The notes below the pieces were generated by a model, which saw nothing but the letters and a program-made list of their open reading frames with translations, made no database searches and was not told the origin of the DNA. A program made the position numbers and the translations under genes. A stretch of DNA of 64,000 nucleotides, taken from contig NZ_JAKTNT010000005.1 in assembly GCF_022760925.1 (NCBI RefSeq), forward strand, positions 62,001-126,000, read 5' to 3'. This document shows positions 62,410 to 64,000 of this stretch, in pieces. Positions within the stretch are counted from its first letter, which is position 1. Every line of letters begins with the position of its first letter. This stretch comes from Thermus hydrothermalis (lineage in GTDB: Bacteria; Deinococcota; Deinococci; Deinococcales; Thermaceae).

Positions 62410-63435
62410 CTAGGCCTGGGGGCGGCGCTCGGCGGGAAGCTCCACCTTGCGGCCGCAACGGCAGGTTTCCCCCTCCATGCGGAAGACGGTGCCGTCCGCC
62501 TTGGGGTAAAGCCAGAGCGCCCCGCAGTCGGGGCAACGCACCTCGGCCACCAGGGTGCGGATCTCCTCGGGGGAGAAGCGGTAGACCTCCCCGCACCAGT
62601 GGCAGACCACCTCCGCACCCCCCTCCTTGACGATCATGTCCTCCCTTTCCTCAGGGGTGAAGAAGACCAGGGCCTCCAGGGCCTTTTCCCGGTTGCAACG
62701 GCACCGGAAGCGGGCAGGGATCTCGTCCGCCAGGAAGCCCAAGGCCCTAAGGTCCGTGCGGGCGAAGCCAAGCCCGGCGAGGAGCACCTCCAAGGTGCCC
62801 TCCAGGCCCTTCTCCCGAAGCAGAGGGGTGAGGCCCGGGATGCCCGCAAGGTTGGCCTCGAGGCGGCCTATCGCCTCCTCCGAAGCCCCCGGCATCACCT
62901 GCACCGCCACGCCCCCCGCCACCTCCACCTCCCCTTCCCCCTTCACCCGCACACCCAGGAGCACCGCGGAGGGGATCTGCTCCGACTGCCAGAGGTAGTG
63001 GGCCAGGTCCTCGGCGATCTCCCCGGAAACCAGGGGCACGGTGCTGGTGTAGACCTCCCCATTGGGGAGGCTCCGGTCCACCCGCAAAACCCCGGCCCCC
63101 AGAAGCTCGCCCACGTTGAGCTTGCCGTCCTGCCGCAAGGGAACCTCCGCCCTGGGGTTCTGCACGTACCCCCGCACGTTTCCCAGGGCATCCGCCTCCA
63201 CCACAAGCCCCCCCAAGGGCCCCGTCCCCTCCATGCGCAAGGTGATGCGCTCCTTAGGGGTTTTAAGGAGGAGCTGGGCCAGGAGGAGGGCCCCGGTCAT
63301 GGCCCGGCCCAAGGCGGCAGTGGCCGTGGGGGAAAGGCCGTGGCGGCGCCGCGCTTCCTCCACGATGTCCGTGGTCTCCGCCGCCACCACCCGCAGGTTC
63401 CCCTCGCCGGCCAAACCCCGAAGAATCCTTCCCAT
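62410..63435 (-). CDS. hslO: Redox-regulated chaperone Hsp33 with C-terminal zinc-ribbon extension
   Basis: A 341-residue chaperone, about 50 residues longer than typical Hsp33. The N-terminal domain is recognised by [20 protein letters not shown] and [20 protein letters not shown]. The redox switch is Cys 245, 247, 278 and 281 (CRC and CHWC), which in family members binds zinc and is oxidised to activate the holdase. Past it lies a second set, Cys 301, 304, 325 and 327 (CPDC and CRC), a zinc-ribbon-like tail absent from E. coli Hsp33. It is divergent from cysS. Confidence 0.9.
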   Translation of the reverse strand: MGRILRGLAGEGNLRVVAAETTDIVEEARRRHGLSPTATAALGRAMTGALLLAQLLLKTPKERITLRMEGTGPLGGLVVEADALGNVRGYVQNPRAEVPLRQDGKLNVGELLGAGVLRVDRSLPNGEVYTSTVPLVSGEIAEDLAHYLWQSEQIPSAVLLGVRVKGEGEVEVAGGVAVQVMPGASEEAIGRLEANLAGIPGLTPLLREKGLEGTLEVLLAGLGFARTDLRALGFLADEIPARFRCRCNREKALEALVFFTPEEREDMIVKEGGAEVVCHWCGEVYRFSPEEIRTLVAEVRCPDCGALWLYPKADGTVFRMEGETCRCGRKVELPAERRPQA

Positions 63436-63443
63436 ACCCCGCC

Positions 63444-63449
63444 ATTATG
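63444..63449 (-). promoter_or_regulatory. -10 element of hslO
   Basis: On the minus strand CATAAT lies eight bases before the hslO ATG. No -35 is evident; the element is 11 bp from the divergent -10 of cysS at 63460-63465. Confidence 0.4.
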
Positions 63450-63459
63450 CCACGGGACC

Positions 63460-63465
63460 TATAAT
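63460..63465 (+). promoter_or_regulatory. -10 element of cysS (leaderless)
   Basis: A consensus TATAAT lies seven bases before the ATG at 63473. The CCTCC stretch between them is not a Shine-Dalgarno, so a leaderless message is predicted. Confidence 0.6.
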
Positions 63466-63472
63466 CCTCCTT

Positions 63473-64000
63473 ATGGGCCTTGTCCTCTACGATACGTTAA
63501 GGCGGCAAAAGGTGCCCTTTGAACCCGCCACCCCCGGGCACGTGGGCATCTACGTCTGCGGTCCCACGGTCTACTCCGACCCCCACCTGGGCCACGCCCG
63601 GGGACCGGTGGTCTACGATGTTCTCCGCCGCTACTTCCTCCACAAGGGCTACAAGGTGCGCTTTGTATCCAACATCACCGACGTGGGCCACCTCACGGAC
63701 GACGCCGACCAGGGGGAGGACAAGATTGAGAAGAGGGCCAAGCTGGAAAGGCTAGAGCCCATGGAGGTGGCGGAGAAGTACATGTGGAGCTATTTTGACG
63801 CCATCCAGGCCCTAAACGTCCTCCGCCCCTCCATCGCCCCTCGGGCAAGCGGCCACATCCCCGAACAGATTGAGCTCACCGAGCGGCTTCTTAGGCTTGG
63901 CTACGCCTACGAGCGGAACGGAAGCGTCTACTTCCGCGTGCGGGCCTTCCCCGAGTACGGGAAGCTTTCCGGTAAGCGCCTGGAGGAGCTCAGGGCCGGC
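63473..64000 (+). CDS. cysS: Cysteinyl-tRNA synthetase, N-terminal part
   Basis: The first 176 residues of a class I tRNA synthetase that charges tRNA-Cys; the gene runs off the window. The zinc-ligand Cys and HIGH motif are in [20 protein letters not shown], followed by [20 protein letters not shown], and [20 protein letters not shown]. The start [18 protein letters not shown] is typical and fits the leaderless -10 upstream. Confidence 0.94.
   Translation, partial: MGLVLYDTLRRQKVPFEPATPGHVGIYVCGPTVYSDPHLGHARGPVVYDVLRRYFLHKGYKVRFVSNITDVGHLTDDADQGEDKIEKRAKLERLEPMEVAEKYMWSYFDAIQALNVLRPSIAPRASGHIPEQIELTERLLRLGYAYERNGSVYFRVRAFPEYGKLSGKRLEELRAG

Overview
The window is a gene-dense, very GC-rich stretch of a Thermus-type chromosome. 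Evidence: strong G/C preference at third codon positions, almost no intergenic space, 1-4 bp overlaps between genes, many leaderless promoters, and a gene repertoire typical of Thermus (KipI-KipA fusion, family 5 uracil-DNA glycosylase beside PolX, M29 aminopeptidase, archaeal-type FBP aldolase/phosphatase). Assignment to the genus rests on recalled families, not on a search. There is no rRNA, tRNA, IS element, CRISPR array or phage gene, and no gene-free stretch longer than 300 bases.

Region 1 (1-11148), aromatic-acid block. The ends of a branched-chain-type ABC transporter (livG, livF) face an operon on the minus strand: a TAXI-type TRAP receptor, a fused TRAP permease and a benzoylformate-decarboxylase-like ThDP enzyme. 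Divergent from it is paaR-paaABCDZ (phenylacetyl-CoA epoxidation and ring opening), with a perfect TetR-type palindrome in front of paaR. A different TetR-type operator precedes the TRAP-TAXI operon and recurs in front of the thiolase gene at 26185, so these two units probably share a regulator.

Region 2 (11142-19834), sugar-acid block. An operon encodes a TRAP transporter (dctPQM), two short-chain dehydrogenases, an Ldh2-family dehydrogenase and 2-keto-3-deoxygluconate kinase. It is divergent from an IclR regulator gene whose start abuts a perfect inverted repeat. KDPG aldolase follows FBP aldolase/phosphatase in a separate minus-strand operon, which suggests that KDPG-derived triose is fed into gluconeogenesis. 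No sugar-acid dehydratase is present, which points to an already deoxygenated keto-uronate as the imported substrate.

Region 3 (19963-36894): an HxlR regulator, bacterioferritin, NAD synthesis (nadC-nadA-nadB), a YyaL/DUF255 protein, the thiolase, fused PxpB-PxpC, a MarR/DHA2-exporter pair whose exporter carries a repeated soluble insert, an acyl-CoA dehydrogenase, an ABC-class ATPase, a class III aminotransferase and an orphan zinc-type binding protein.

Region 4 (36902-46394): galactokinase, then a three-gene NAD-type formate dehydrogenase (diaphorase, iron-sulfur protein, molybdopterin subunit), an orphan Tat-exported TRAP receptor, and a response regulator with a large GAF/PAS histidine kinase.

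Region 5 (46492-64000): acyl-CoA dehydrogenase with etfBA and a bidirectional terminator, a small coiled-coil membrane protein, an acyl-CoA carboxylase subunit, a LuxR-type regulator, DNA repair genes (UDGb, PolX), a HARE-HTH protein, pyruvate:ferredoxin oxidoreductase with a dihydroorotate-dehydrogenase-like protein, an unlisted 46-residue membrane peptide before aminopeptidase T, metY, a universal stress protein, an Hsp33 with an extra zinc-ribbon tail, and the start of cysS. Across the window the palindrome CCTCGAGG occurs about 47 times, far above expectation.
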